Source of the DNA: Nitrospira sp. SG-bin1
GTDB lineage: Bacteria > Nitrospirota > Nitrospiria > Nitrospirales > Nitrospiraceae
DNA length: 60,584 bases
Assembly: GCA_002083365.1 (NCBI GenBank)
Contig: LVWS01000006.1
Span: 1 to 60,584, forward strand
Direction: 5' to 3'
Shown piece after piece: positions 51,491 to 60,584 of the stretch; within the stretch, counting starts at the first letter, position 1; the number at the start of each line of letters is the position of its first letter. A program made the translations under genes and the position numbers. The notes under the pieces are model-generated. The model worked only from the letters and a program-made list of their open reading frames with translations. It searched no databases and was not told the DNA's origin.

Positions 51491-53398
51491 TCAATTCTGT
51501 TGTTCTCCGTCAAAAAACCTTCTAAACCAGACTTCCATGTTTATCAGCATCCACATCCGCTCCGTGTGATTCTCTCCCGCGTAATGCCGGGAGACGAGGG
51601 TACGCACAAAGTCATGATTGAACAGACCGCGCGCGCGGACGCGGTCGCTCAGCACATACTCGTCGACGACTGAACGAAAGCCGCCCCGCAACCAGTCTCC
51701 GACTGGCACCGGAAACCCCATTTTCGTTCTCCTGAGAATCTGCTCCGGCACTATGCCCGTCATGGCTTTACGAAGAACATACTTTGTCGTTGCACCGCGA
51801 AGCTTCATATTGATCGGTAACCGCGTGGAGAATTCGACAAGCTTATGATCAAGAAACGGAACGCGACTCTCGATGGATGCAGCCATACTCATTTGGTCCT
51901 GCTTCATCAAAAGCTCATGGAGATATGTCTTCATATCAATGGCCAATAACTGATCCAATAAGTTAGTTCCGTCCAGCCCACTCATCAATTTGAGCTCAGA
52001 TCGGTAGGGATCATGATCCATCATCATGTCTCGGGTCTGGCTGCTGAACAAGGCGTTCTGCATTGCATGGGGGAAAACGGCGAAGTTGTCGAAATAACAC
52101 TGCCGCAAATTGCAGGGCAAGGAGAGAAATGTTCGGGACAGCGACCGCCAGATGCCAGCGTCGTGACTTAGATTTCCAATGGTCCGCTCAACCGTTCGAC
52201 GTACTCGACCAGGAACGAATCGTTCATAGTACCGCCCTAACATCATATTGTAGATCGCGACACGGTATTTATTGTAACCGGCGAGCAGTTCGTCGCTCCC
52301 CTCCCCGGTCAGCACAACTTTGACATGCCGCGACGCCAGCTTCGATACAAAGTAAAGAGGGATAGAGGATGGATGAGCAATAGGCTCATCCTCCTGATAC
52401 ACCAGTGTAGGCAAAGCCTCGAAGAATTGTTGTGGGGTAACTAAAACCTCGTGATGGTCCGTCTTGAACGCTGCGGCGACCATGCGCGCGTACGGCAACT
52501 CATTGGCATCGCGCTCGGCAAATGCTACCGAGTACGTCTTGATCGGTTCTTTGACAAACTCTGTCATCACCGCAGCAATTGCGCTTGAGTCGATCCCGCC
52601 GGACAAGAACATGCCAAGCGGTACATCCGCCATGAGGTGGGTTCGAACGCACTCTCGGAACAAATCAAGGAAATCTGAAATGCTCTGGCGTTCCGATGGA
52701 ACCGGCGATGGCTTATCATAATCGAGGTCCCAATAGGGAGTGATGGTGGTTTTTCCATTTACCCATTCTAAAGTATGCCCGGGCGGCAATCGGCGAACAT
52801 CTCTGAAAAGCGTTTCCTCCCCGGAGGTATACCGATTAGCTGTAAATTCGCCCAATACGGAAAAGTTGAGTTCCGGTCTGATGGCTTGTCCTGCCAGTAG
52901 CGCCTTGATCTCCGACGCAAAGTATAGAGTTCCATCGTCCTTCAAGACGTAATACAGCGGCTTGATGCCAAGTCGATCGCGGGCCAGCAGGAGCTTTCCC
53001 TTCACTGAATCCCAAATTGCATAGGCAAACATTCCCCGAAGTTTTGTTACTGCGAGTACTCCTTCTTCTTCGTACAAATGCAGGATCGTTTCCGTGTCAC
53101 TAGATGTTCGGTAGCGATGTCCCTGTTGTTCAAGAGCTGGTCTAAGCTCTCGGTGGTTGTAAATTTCGCCATTAAACACTATCCACACCGTTTCGTCCTT
53201 GTTCGACATCGGCTGATGACCGCCATTAAGGTCAACAATCGATAAACGGCGATGTGCTATTCCGACCTGCCGTCCTACATAGAGGCCAGCATCGTCAGGA
53301 CCCCGATGAAATAGTGAGTCCCCCATTCGTTCTACCACCTCTCCACTGATCTCCCTACGCGCGTGAAGGGGAACCGTTATTCCACATATGCCGCACAT
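51491..53398 (-). CDS. asnB: asparagine synthase (glutamine-hydrolysing)-like amidotransferase
   Basis: A 635-residue protein: N-terminal glutaminase domain with nucleophile Cys2 (M-C-G-I-C-G) and a C-terminal synthetase domain with pyrophosphate loop S-G-G-I-D-S-S. In polysaccharide clusters AsnB-like enzymes usually amidate sugar acids (for example uronates) rather than make asparagine; with an AlgD-type dehydrogenase next door this is likely, but the substrate is inference. Confidence 0.87.
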   Translation of the reverse strand: MCGICGITVPLHARREISGEVVERMGDSLFHRGPDDAGLYVGRQVGIAHRRLSIVDLNGGHQPMSNKDETVWIVFNGEIYNHRELRPALEQQGHRYRTSSDTETILHLYEEEGVLAVTKLRGMFAYAIWDSVKGKLLLARDRLGIKPLYYVLKDDGTLYFASEIKALLAGQAIRPELNFSVLGEFTANRYTSGEETLFRDVRRLPPGHTLEWVNGKTTITPYWDLDYDKPSPVPSERQSISDFLDLFRECVRTHLMADVPLGMFLSGGIDSSAIAAVMTEFVKEPIKTYSVAFAERDANELPYARMVAAAFKTDHHEVLVTPQQFFEALPTLVYQEDEPIAHPSSIPLYFVSKLASRHVKVVLTGEGSDELLAGYNKYRVAIYNMMLGRYYERFVPGRVRRTVERTIGNLSHDAGIWRSLSRTFLSLPCNLRQCYFDNFAVFPHAMQNALFSSQTRDMMMDHDPYRSELKLMSGLDGTNLLDQLLAIDMKTYLHELLMKQDQMSMAASIESRVPFLDHKLVEFSTRLPINMKLRGATTKYVLRKAMTGIVPEQILRRTKMGFPVPVGDWLRGGFRSVVDEYVLSDRVRARGLFNHDFVRTLVSRHYAGENHTERMWMLINMEVWFRRFFDGEQQN

Positions 53399-53490
53399 GC
53401 GTTCTCGCGTTCCTAATCCCTGGCTACTCGTCCTAGTTGAGAGCTAATAGCGTCGAAGCTTACTTATGGGTTCCGATAAATCCTCTGATG

Positions 53491-54162
53491 TTAGCCGGTT
53501 TTTCTCGCAGTCAGGACGAACTCCGTATCAGATTGACAATGATGACTCAGCTGAAGGCCAACTCTATTCAACGCCTTTGTCATGCCACGAACTGTTTGAA
53601 AGGACTCACATCGAGCAGGATGCAACGGATATCGACACAGTCGACCAGTGAGGTGGAAACCCATTCCATTTGCCAAAACATACGTTCGATAAACAAGCCT
53701 TTTTAGATTGAGGGAGCAGATATCGGTCCACAACCACTTCCACGCGAGCGTGATCGGATGTAAGGCTAACCAAACAGTTCCTCCCGGCACCAAAATCCGT
53801 TCAATTTCCTTCAACACTGACGGCACATGCATGTACGGCATGGCGACTCGAGAGATCACAAGCTCGAACGACGCACTCACAAAGGGCAACTGCTCACCTC
53901 GTGCACACATAAAAGCGGTCTGCGGTGACAGCTGATGACCCAGCCGCAGCGCTGATAAATCGATATCTCCTCCACAGGCCATTTTCCCCGGGAGGGGCAG
54001 CCCCAATCCCAGAAGCGTCTGTCCCGCTCCGCAGCCAATGTCCAAGATACGGCTCCATTGATCCGGCAACATTGGCATGATCCTCCGGGGATCGGATGTA
54101 TCCTTTGCGATGCGGAGTTCGCCAAGGTGATACCGCTCATTCTCCGTCAGTTGAGTGACCAT
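53491..54162 (-). CDS. class I SAM-dependent methyltransferase
   Basis: A 223-residue methyltransferase: motif I I-L-D-I-G-C-G-A-G, then G-G-D-I-D and the usual C-terminal beta strands. Probably methylates a sugar hydroxyl of the polysaccharide. AAGAGG and AGGA lie just before ATG 54162; the open frame extends 28 codons further into the upstream gene without homology. Confidence 0.8.
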   Translation of the reverse strand: MVTQLTENERYHLGELRIAKDTSDPRRIMPMLPDQWSRILDIGCGAGQTLLGLGLPLPGKMACGGDIDLSALRLGHQLSPQTAFMCARGEQLPFVSASFELVISRVAMPYMHVPSVLKEIERILVPGGTVWLALHPITLAWKWLWTDICSLNLKRLVYRTYVLANGMGFHLTGRLCRYPLHPARCESFQTVRGMTKALNRVGLQLSHHCQSDTEFVLTARKTG

Positions 54163-54178
54163 TCCTGTTCCTCTTGAA

Positions 54179-56392
54179 TTACTTGACAGTCGTCCAACTA
54201 CCTGTGGACCTGCGCTTCCGGAGATGGTGTTGCAAGGCCCCCTCAAGCATACGGACGATAACCTTCGGTATGTGTAGGAGATCCGTTGTCTCTTCGATTT
54301 CTTCCACGACTCTCAATATTGTCTGCGTTTCTACGATCACATGCGGCATGAGCATAGTTACACAGGTGCAGGTCCCTATTGCCTTCCAGGTCGTGACTAG
54401 AACAGGAGCCTCGACGCGGAAACCATAGCACGGAGATACCCAACTATTTTCTTTCCGTGTCTGCGTGGTCAGTGCAATGCCGCGATCATCACTCACAGCC
54501 GTTACGATCAGTAATTCCTGTCCTGCGTCCGTTGACGCATAGGCACCGTCGACCCGCGAAGTCACATGACATGCGGGAGAGAAATGCAAATAGGATGCAT
54601 ATCGATGTGCCTTACGCGCATCTAATCGATCATGGAGGATTAGACAGGAACTCAATGGATGCTTGTCTGGTTCTGATTTGCCTAATGCGCTCGTGCGAGT
54701 ATGTGTGACAGGATCAGTCAGTCGACGATAACCTTCATGTTGTCCCCTAAAGCAAAGCCATCGGGAGGTCTCTATGAACGCCTTGGCCTGTGACGTTCCG
54801 ATAGTACTCCATGAAAATGGCCCTCCCGAGGTTGACTGCGAAAGATCGTCAACAGTGAGTGTGTTATGAGCACGAGTGGACCTAAAGTAGTCTCGCAATT
54901 GTACGTCACCGGTATAGGTATAGGTTCCAGGATCGACGACCCATGTTACACCGGAGGCGGAATATTCAAACGACAATGCATCTGCATGTGCGTGTCCGCA
55001 ATTCATCGTTCCATGCGGACCACAATCGATCAGCAAATGACTGGATCTGTCCGACCAACCGCTGCGCATGACGAAATATCCTCCATCACTGAATTGCTTA
55101 GCCAATTCGGCAGGAGACATGGATTCGAGATCATCATAAGTCGCCACACCTTCAGACCCCAGAAGCCATAGGAGCTCTGGCTGGTCTCGGCCTGCGAGGT
55201 ATTTCCACCTCGGATTCTTGAATAAGGTTGCACCAAGAGCCAAGGTATCGCGAAAATCATTCCGGGGCCGGACGCCCAACGAAAGAAGTACGCCCCCGTC
55301 ATCATCACCTATATACGGAGAAGATCCATCCGGCCTACCGATCCACATTAGGTGATCAAGAAGAAGTTTCAGCTTCTGTTCGACCAGATCGGGAAGTGAA
55401 ACACCCTGAGCACGGGCCATGATATAGAAATGAAGGTAAAAATCCGTTGTGTAACGATGATAGTAGGAGGCTTGCTCGAAGTGTACCCCGTCCTCTTTTA
55501 CTTGCACCTGGATCTGCTGCAGAAGGATCTTAAGACCCACCGCTCTCCACCGTTTGGCATCACATAGCTCAGGGAGTGTGCTGCCGAGATAAAATAGCCC
55601 GAGCGCTTCACCTGTGAGATGGGTGTTCGGACTAAAATAGTACGAGAGATACGTTTCCACGTGATGACCTTGTGCGACTAAATACTTGAGCATGCGCACA
55701 ACGAACGGGGTAGTTAATGCCGTTGATTCAACGAATAGATGCAATGCCCATAACCACGAGATAATGCGAAACGCGAGTTCTAGACTGCTCACCCAATTGA
55801 TCCCTCGTTTTGGCAGATTCGCATCCATCCACGATGATATGAGCTTGACGAAGGTTTCCGCGTAACGTTCATCGCTAGTCAACCGGTACGCCTGACCGAG
55901 TGTAACGATAAATTGATGGCGGTTTAGTTCCCAAATGATTTTCTTGTCGCCGACCACGTGATGGTCAAGATACGGCACCCGTGTCCAATGGTGCAGGGGG
56001 GCGCGAACTCGAGATAACGGTTCCAAATGCCAATCTACGGGAGAGCCGAACCAGAGGTCCTTATGCCCCAAGAGGTCAAACTGATATGCACAACAACGAT
56101 CTGCCCGTTCGATTATCTCTCTCGCAACACCAGAGAATCGACTACTCATGACATCACGAATTCCCTGATGTACTCCCCACGATGCAAACAACGGAGTTTT
56201 CGTTGCCGCGATTCTTTCCCTTATATAAACAGCCGCAAGCTCAACCGAATTGGTCGCTTTGCCTGCCTGAAGTCGTTTTAAAAATTGTTGATCGCTCAAT
56301 TCGAAGCACCGGAGGCCAAGCAGTCTTTCACATACCTTATTTATTTCCTGTTTTCCCCGCACCCAATATTCGTCGAAGCTTCGTACGCGCAT
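54179..56392 (-). CDS. heparinase II/III-family polysaccharide lyase
   Basis: A 737-residue protein: helical toroid N-terminal part (heparinase N domain, residues 20-370) and a beta-sandwich C-terminal domain starting F-S-D-G-G-Y-F-V-M-R-S-G-W with H-A-H-A-D. Such lyases cleave uronate-containing polymers by beta-elimination. In a biosynthetic cluster with an AlgD-type dehydrogenase it may trim or release the polymer. No obvious signal peptide is seen, which is odd for a lyase. Confidence 0.82.
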   Translation of the reverse strand: MRVRSFDEYWVRGKQEINKVCERLLGLRCFELSDQQFLKRLQAGKATNSVELAAVYIRERIAATKTPLFASWGVHQGIRDVMSSRFSGVAREIIERADRCCAYQFDLLGHKDLWFGSPVDWHLEPLSRVRAPLHHWTRVPYLDHHVVGDKKIIWELNRHQFIVTLGQAYRLTSDERYAETFVKLISSWMDANLPKRGINWVSSLELAFRIISWLWALHLFVESTALTTPFVVRMLKYLVAQGHHVETYLSYYFSPNTHLTGEALGLFYLGSTLPELCDAKRWRAVGLKILLQQIQVQVKEDGVHFEQASYYHRYTTDFYLHFYIMARAQGVSLPDLVEQKLKLLLDHLMWIGRPDGSSPYIGDDDGGVLLSLGVRPRNDFRDTLALGATLFKNPRWKYLAGRDQPELLWLLGSEGVATYDDLESMSPAELAKQFSDGGYFVMRSGWSDRSSHLLIDCGPHGTMNCGHAHADALSFEYSASGVTWVVDPGTYTYTGDVQLRDYFRSTRAHNTLTVDDLSQSTSGGPFSWSTIGTSQAKAFIETSRWLCFRGQHEGYRRLTDPVTHTRTSALGKSEPDKHPLSSCLILHDRLDARKAHRYASYLHFSPACHVTSRVDGAYASTDAGQELLIVTAVSDDRGIALTTQTRKENSWVSPCYGFRVEAPVLVTTWKAIGTCTCVTMLMPHVIVETQTILRVVEEIEETTDLLHIPKVIVRMLEGALQHHLRKRRSTGSWTTVK

Positions 56393-56639
56393 TAGTTGTT
56401 CGTCGTCCTTCTAGTGGGTTGTACTAAGTGCACGGTAAAACCTCTCTACTTATGCGGGGTTTTCCCACCGAGGAGGTAGTGGAAGAGCGGGGAGCCATCT
56501 ATTGCTCGCCTGCTGCGATGACGGCCATCTATACAACTGCATTGAGAGGCGCATATGGTGTACAAGGCTCAGTCTCATGGGCATGGGTAACGCGATATCG
56601 ATGGAACTAGAATGTCCAGCTGGTAGTGTGGGAATTTCA

Positions 56640-57336
56640 CCCGGATAGTTTCTTGAGGAGATCGGGGGTGGAATGGACTATGTCCATCTGCACCTGGTGA
56701 TTCCGCCGAAGTATCTGGTGTCAATGGTAGTGGAGACCTTGAAGAGCGTGATACTTTGGCGGCTGAAAGAGACATTCGCGCATGGGGCGCCCAACCGACT
56801 GCAGCAGCGGTTTGTGGCCGCGGCTCCCAATCGCATCTGGGCCGGCGACCTGACCGCCATTCCAACGCATGCAGGCTGGATGTATTTGGCTGTGGTTCTG
56901 GATCTGTATTCGCGCCGTGTCATCGGGCTGGGCCATGAGTCCACGTCCGGATCAGCAGGTGGCGCTGACGGCGTTGCAGATGGCCCTCACCCATCGATGC
57001 CCACGACCGGGGCTGATTCATCACAGCGATCAGGGGGCACGTACACGAGTGGGGCCTACCAACGGCTCATGCGTCAGGCCGGGTTAGCGGCAAGCATGAG
57101 TCACAGGGGCAACTGTTACGCCAACGCCGGAGTCGAAAGCTTCTTCAGTACGCTCAAGAATGAACTGGTTCATGATCAGGACTTCTGGGCCCGTGAGGAG
57201 GCCCAGGCGGCGGTGTTTGAGTTCATCGAGGTGTTCTACAATCGGCAACGGGTGCATCAAACGCTCGGCTACATCAGCCTAGTGCAGTGCGAAGCCGCAT
57301 ATGTGCCTTAACTCAGTGTCCAAGGAATCGGGGGTA
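56640..57336 (+). pseudogene. chimeric transposase remnants (IS200/IS605 piece fused to IS3 orfB)
   Basis: One open frame begins M-D-Y-V-H-L-H-L-V-I-P-P-K-Y, the HUH-transposase segment of IS200/IS605 TnpA, and then switches near 56780 to IS3 orfB (N-R-I-W-A-G-D-L-T, ... V-E-S-F-F-S-T-L-K-N-E-L). Two compensating frameshifts (about 56925 and 57045) garble the region between the catalytic aspartates. The 3' end finishes at 57315-57336 with an IS3-type terminal sequence. Both elements are dead. Confidence 0.75.
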
Positions 57337-59527
57337 GCTCACTCATTTCTTTATCACAAAATTGCCCAATATCTATTTCATACGGAGCGAGTGTCCGAGC
57401 GGCCTCCAACATGCCTAAGCACCAGATGGTACTCCGAATGCCATCTCGGACAGTGACCTGTGGAACCTCGCCTCGGACAATGGCAGAAACGAAGGCTGTC
57501 ATCTGCTCTTGATATCCTTTATCAGGCCACCAGCATGACCGCACCTTGTTCACTCCGGTTTTTATTTCAACTCGGGTGAAATCCTGCACTGACGCACCAA
57601 TCCCTGGGGCGAATATCTCCACCCGTTCACCGGCTGAAGTCTTACTCCCAACCGTACAATAGGTCAGGTTTCCAATTGACCCGTCTGCAAACTTAAACGT
57701 CGCAGCCAGATTGTTCTGACCAATTGGATCTCTTTGCTCGAGTGGAAGCGAATACGCCATTACAGTGACCGGCTCAGAGTCCAATAGCCAAAACATCAAA
57801 TCTACGAAATGACATGCTTCGCCCAAGATCGCTCCACCGACAGTGGGATCTGCCATCCAGTAGCTTCCCGAGATGCTGGGAGAATTGACCCGGCAGTTGA
57901 TCACCGCCGCTGAATGCCGCTGATTCAAGGCACGTTTTAATTTCAGGTAGTAGGGCGCATATCTCCGATTGAAGCCGACGGTGAGTTTCTTACCTGTCTC
58001 CGCAACGGCTTGAGCAAGGGATCGGCATTCGCCCTGAGTTAAGGCCATCGGCTTTTCGACAAACACGTGCTTGCCAGCCCGCAGGCAGGCCTCTGCTTGC
58101 TGTGCGTGATATTGATTGCGGCTGGCAATGATCACCAGGTCGATATCCTTATCATCCAGAATATCCTGATGCGACGATGTGTAATAAGTTGCTTTAAACC
58201 GTTCTGCATAACTCTTACTTCTGGCCCCATTCGACGAATGAACGGCATGCAACTGGACGTTCGGAAGCTTCTTAAGAACGGGCAGATGCTCCCAACGAGC
58301 GAGGTTCCCAGCGCCTATTAATGCAGCGCGTAACACGCCCTTGAAAGAACTCGGTACAGGGCCGGTGGTATTGACCCGGGTGACGGGGACATAGACTGGT
58401 TCGTACATGGACTGACCGGCGATCGGATAGCGAAGCAACACTGCTATACTATCTGAAGTCGACTCCATAATCGTCTGGTAGGCAGTGGCCGCTTCCTCAA
58501 GCGGATATTCATGAGTAATGAGCTTCTGCAAACTCACTTGACGATCCCCTACAAGACGAATGAACTCCTGCATGTTACGTCTTTCAGTCCATCGAATATA
58601 AGAAATTGGATAGTCTATCCCCTGTTTCTCATATACTGGATCATAACTGCCTGGCCCATAGGCTCGCGCCATAAACAGCTGAATCTCTTTTAGGTACATC
58701 TCATTCCAAGGAAAGTTCATTTCAACCGCGCCGACGATTACTAGACGGCCCCTATCGCGGCAGATTCGTAATGCCTGCTGGCACGGCACAGAGGATTTCG
58801 CAGCCGCCGTGACAATGACACAGTCTGCTCCTTTTCCTTCAGTGAGGGAGTGCACAGCCTCTAGCAGTCCATCACCGCCATGGACTGCGTAGTCGGCACC
58901 GAGGCCCTTCGCTAGCTCCATTCGGTCCAACTTCAGATCAATGGCGATCACTCGGCCACCCTGTAGCTTGACGAGTTGCGAGACAAGCTGTCCGACCAAA
59001 CCGACTCCCAACACGGCGACTACATCGCCTACGCCTATCCCAGCAGTTCGAACCGCATTCAATGCAATGCTTCCCAATGCCGTAAAACTCGCATGGCTGA
59101 AGGACACAGCATCCGGCACCCTGGCTGTCAAATTCTCTCCTACAAGCAGTGCCTCACCATGGCCTGTTCCTTCTCCTCCATAGGCCACTCGATCGCCAAC
59201 TTTCAGGTCCTTCACCGATGGATGGACTGCAGCGATCAGGCCCGCGCCAGAATATCCGAGAACAGCGTACTCGTTCAATTTTGCGCGCACTTCAGTAATC
59301 GTCTTGACGGGACCCATTTTCTGCATGACATCATAAATTTTTCGAAGGTGAGAAGGATTGTCCGCCACTCCACGAAGAAGTCCTTCGGTATGGATGCTGG
59401 CGGTCTCTGTTCCACTGCTAATCAACGAATATACCGGCTTAACAACAAGATGATGAGGGATCGGAATTGGATCAGGTACGCTATCAACTAGAATATCCTT
59501 AAACCCTTTCCGTAACACCTGCTTCAT
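57308..59527 (-). CDS. bi-domain oxidoreductase (zinc alcohol dehydrogenase plus Gfo/Idh/MocA)
   Basis: A 739-residue fusion. The N-terminal half is a medium-chain dehydrogenase (G-V-G-L-V-G-Q-L NAD fold near residue 173, G-Y-S-G-A-G); the usual zinc-binding GHE motif is not clear. The C-terminal half from about residue 395 is a Gfo/Idh/MocA oxidoreductase (L-I-G-A-G-N-L-A, E-K-P-M-A, N-R-R-Y-A-P). Such fusions occur in surface-polysaccharide loci and probably oxidise and reduce a nucleotide-sugar in sequence. The final eight or so residues and the stop codon come from an IS3 end. Confidence 0.82.
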   Translation of the reverse strand: MKQVLRKGFKDILVDSVPDPIPIPHHLVVKPVYSLISSGTETASIHTEGLLRGVADNPSHLRKIYDVMQKMGPVKTITEVRAKLNEYAVLGYSGAGLIAAVHPSVKDLKVGDRVAYGGEGTGHGEALLVGENLTARVPDAVSFSHASFTALGSIALNAVRTAGIGVGDVVAVLGVGLVGQLVSQLVKLQGGRVIAIDLKLDRMELAKGLGADYAVHGGDGLLEAVHSLTEGKGADCVIVTAAAKSSVPCQQALRICRDRGRLVIVGAVEMNFPWNEMYLKEIQLFMARAYGPGSYDPVYEKQGIDYPISYIRWTERRNMQEFIRLVGDRQVSLQKLITHEYPLEEAATAYQTIMESTSDSIAVLLRYPIAGQSMYEPVYVPVTRVNTTGPVPSSFKGVLRAALIGAGNLARWEHLPVLKKLPNVQLHAVHSSNGARSKSYAERFKATYYTSSHQDILDDKDIDLVIIASRNQYHAQQAEACLRAGKHVFVEKPMALTQGECRSLAQAVAETGKKLTVGFNRRYAPYYLKLKRALNQRHSAAVINCRVNSPSISGSYWMADPTVGGAILGEACHFVDLMFWLLDSEPVTVMAYSLPLEQRDPIGQNNLAATFKFADGSIGNLTYCTVGSKTSAGERVEIFAPGIGASVQDFTRVEIKTGVNKVRSCWWPDKGYQEQMTAFVSAIVRGEVPQVTVRDGIRSTIWCLGMLEAARTLAPYEIDIGQFCDKEMSELPPIPWTLS

Positions 59528-59537
59528 CTTTTCCTCC

Positions 59538-60494
59538 TCACTTCACTGAGCTCACTATGACATTATTGCGAGGTGCCGTCTTTTTCATTAGCTCATGGTA
59601 GAGTTGCAACCATGTTCCCCTTACTTCTGTCCACGTGAATCGTCTGGCGGATTCTCGGGCATTACGTGCAAGTCGCGATGCCACAGTAGGATCATCTAGC
59701 AACCGAAGGGCATTGCTCGCGAGAGCTTTATAGTCTCCACATTCCACTATCAATCCTGTTTCATCATGGGTCACGATCCACGGAATTCCTCCGGCATTCG
59801 TCGTTACCACTAACAGTCCGGAGGCCATACTTTCCGTGATTGAGGCGGGCATGTTGTCAATGTCAGATGCGTTCAAATAAATATCGTGCCGGTCATAAAG
59901 ATCTGGCATCTCCTCAAAAACTACGCGCCCTATAAACGACACGTTCTGTAATTGTAGATCCTTCGCCAACTGTTCGAGCTCACCTTTCATCCAGCCATCA
60001 GCGGCGATGGTCAACACCGCTTCTGGATAGTGCCGTTGAATGAGGTAAAATGCCCGAAGCACATTACCGACGTTATACAAGGGCTCAAGAAGGCGGCTAC
60101 ATAGAAACACTGGACGGAGTGGATCGCGGTCTCGAAATTGGAATCGATCGAGTTCAACCAGATTGAATATCGCTCGCGCGCGCAATCCAAATCTCGCAAA
60201 AACTGCTACAAGATAGTCAGATGGAACCACTATCGCGTCAGCCAAACGCATAATGGGAGTCGTGGTAAGTTTCCAATTTGCCAGATGACCCTCTGCTTCG
60301 CCGCTACGATAGTTGACAATTACCTGTTTGCCATACACCTTCCCGATCAAAATGACCGGCGCGACTGAAAGTAGATAAGAATAGTATGAGGCCGAAAATA
60401 CGTGCACCACATCGCAGAAAGGAAGTCGAATCGCTAAGATAATCCAGTAGAGCAATGAAGTAATTGCGGTGCGAAGATACTTGACCTTCTGCAT
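59538..60494 (-). CDS. family 4 glycosyltransferase, 5'-truncated
   Basis: At least 318 residues. The C-terminal GT-B half is complete (V-F-L-C-S-R-L-L-E, Y-L-N-A-S-D-I-D-N-M-P-A-S-I-T-E-S-M-A-S-G). Homologous frame continues upstream of the ATG to about 60556 (R-F-I-P-H-N-P-R-L-P) with no start codon, then hits an IS3-like end and an in-frame TGA at 60579-60581. So the N-terminal 50-70 residues seem to be cut off by an insertion lying outside the window. It may be inactive or translated from the internal ATG 60494. Confidence 0.75.
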   Translation of the reverse strand: MQKVKYLRTAITSLLYWIILAIRLPFCDVVHVFSASYYSYLLSVAPVILIGKVYGKQVIVNYRSGEAEGHLANWKLTTTPIMRLADAIVVPSDYLVAVFARFGLRARAIFNLVELDRFQFRDRDPLRPVFLCSRLLEPLYNVGNVLRAFYLIQRHYPEAVLTIAADGWMKGELEQLAKDLQLQNVSFIGRVVFEEMPDLYDRHDIYLNASDIDNMPASITESMASGLLVVTTNAGGIPWIVTHDETGLIVECGDYKALASNALRLLDDPTVASRLARNARESARRFTWTEVRGTWLQLYHELMKKTAPRNNVIVSSVK

Positions 60495-60556
60495 CCAACG
60501 AAAGGGAAATGGGAGCCGAGGATTGTGGGGGATGAAACGGAGATCAAGCGATGTGA

Positions 60557-60578
60557 TGCCCCCACTTTCGTGGACACT
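60557..60578 (-). mobile_element. IS3-like terminal sequence at window edge
   Basis: Read on the minus strand, AGTGTCCACGAAAGTGGGGG and the next two bases match the IS3-type end at 57315-57336 at 17 of 22 positions. The element body would lie beyond the window end, directly upstream of the truncated glycosyltransferase gene. Confidence 0.55.
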
Positions 60579-60584
60579 TCAAAA

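Overview
The window looks like a chromosomal stretch of a Nitrospira-type bacterium (Nitrospirota). The assignment is an inference. It rests on the sulfur-carrier cysteine operon, the exopolysaccharide genes, a lipoprotein-rich envelope repertoire and an intergenic palindromic repeat that I recall from Nitrospira genomes. No rRNA or tRNA gene and no CRISPR array was seen.

Layout. 1-7354 is mostly minus strand: small membrane proteins, a DUF4145 protein, a three-gene DUF2442/DUF2283/DUF4258-like cassette, then a compact cluster (DsbA-like lipoprotein, TPM protein, degenerate nucleotidyltransferase, FAD monooxygenase, PLD-like protein). 7702-12907 is a plus-strand operon for protein-thiocarboxylate sulfur transfer: two ubiquitin-like carriers, two E1-like activators, cysteine synthase, a threonine synthase-like enzyme, a NIL-domain protein and a JAMM peptidase. 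12983-18747 holds a toxin-antitoxin pair, small lipoprotein and zinc-ribbon genes, an ABC exporter, peptide deformylase and a HEAT-repeat protein. 18866-28369 has glgC, then the C-terminal half of a Ski2-like helicase, UDP-glucuronate decarboxylase, a CapD-like protein, and only then the N-terminal half of the same helicase, followed by an outer-membrane barrel gene.

28637-37322 is an accessory region of secreted proteins (BACON/FnIII proteins and two beta-propeller paralogues) with shared sigma-54-like promoters and palindromes, mixed with IS3 remnants, an intact IS5 copy and a MITE-like element. 37670-60584 is a long minus-strand polysaccharide cluster: glycosyltransferases, AlgD-type dehydrogenase, asparagine synthase-like protein, methyltransferase, heparinase-type lyase, a bi-domain oxidoreductase and an unusual set (acyl carrier protein, amino-acid adenylating ligase, flavin monooxygenase, carbamoyltransferase, two GNAT/FemAB-type proteins, JmjC-like oxygenase) that could build and attach a modified amino-acyl group on the glycan.

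The strongest leads are the two-carrier sulfur operon with one masked carrier tail, the order-swapped split helicase, two small gene cassettes each lying between a gene and a decayed second copy of its 3' end, the paired sigma-54/palindrome leaders, and the carrier-protein modification module in the polysaccharide cluster.
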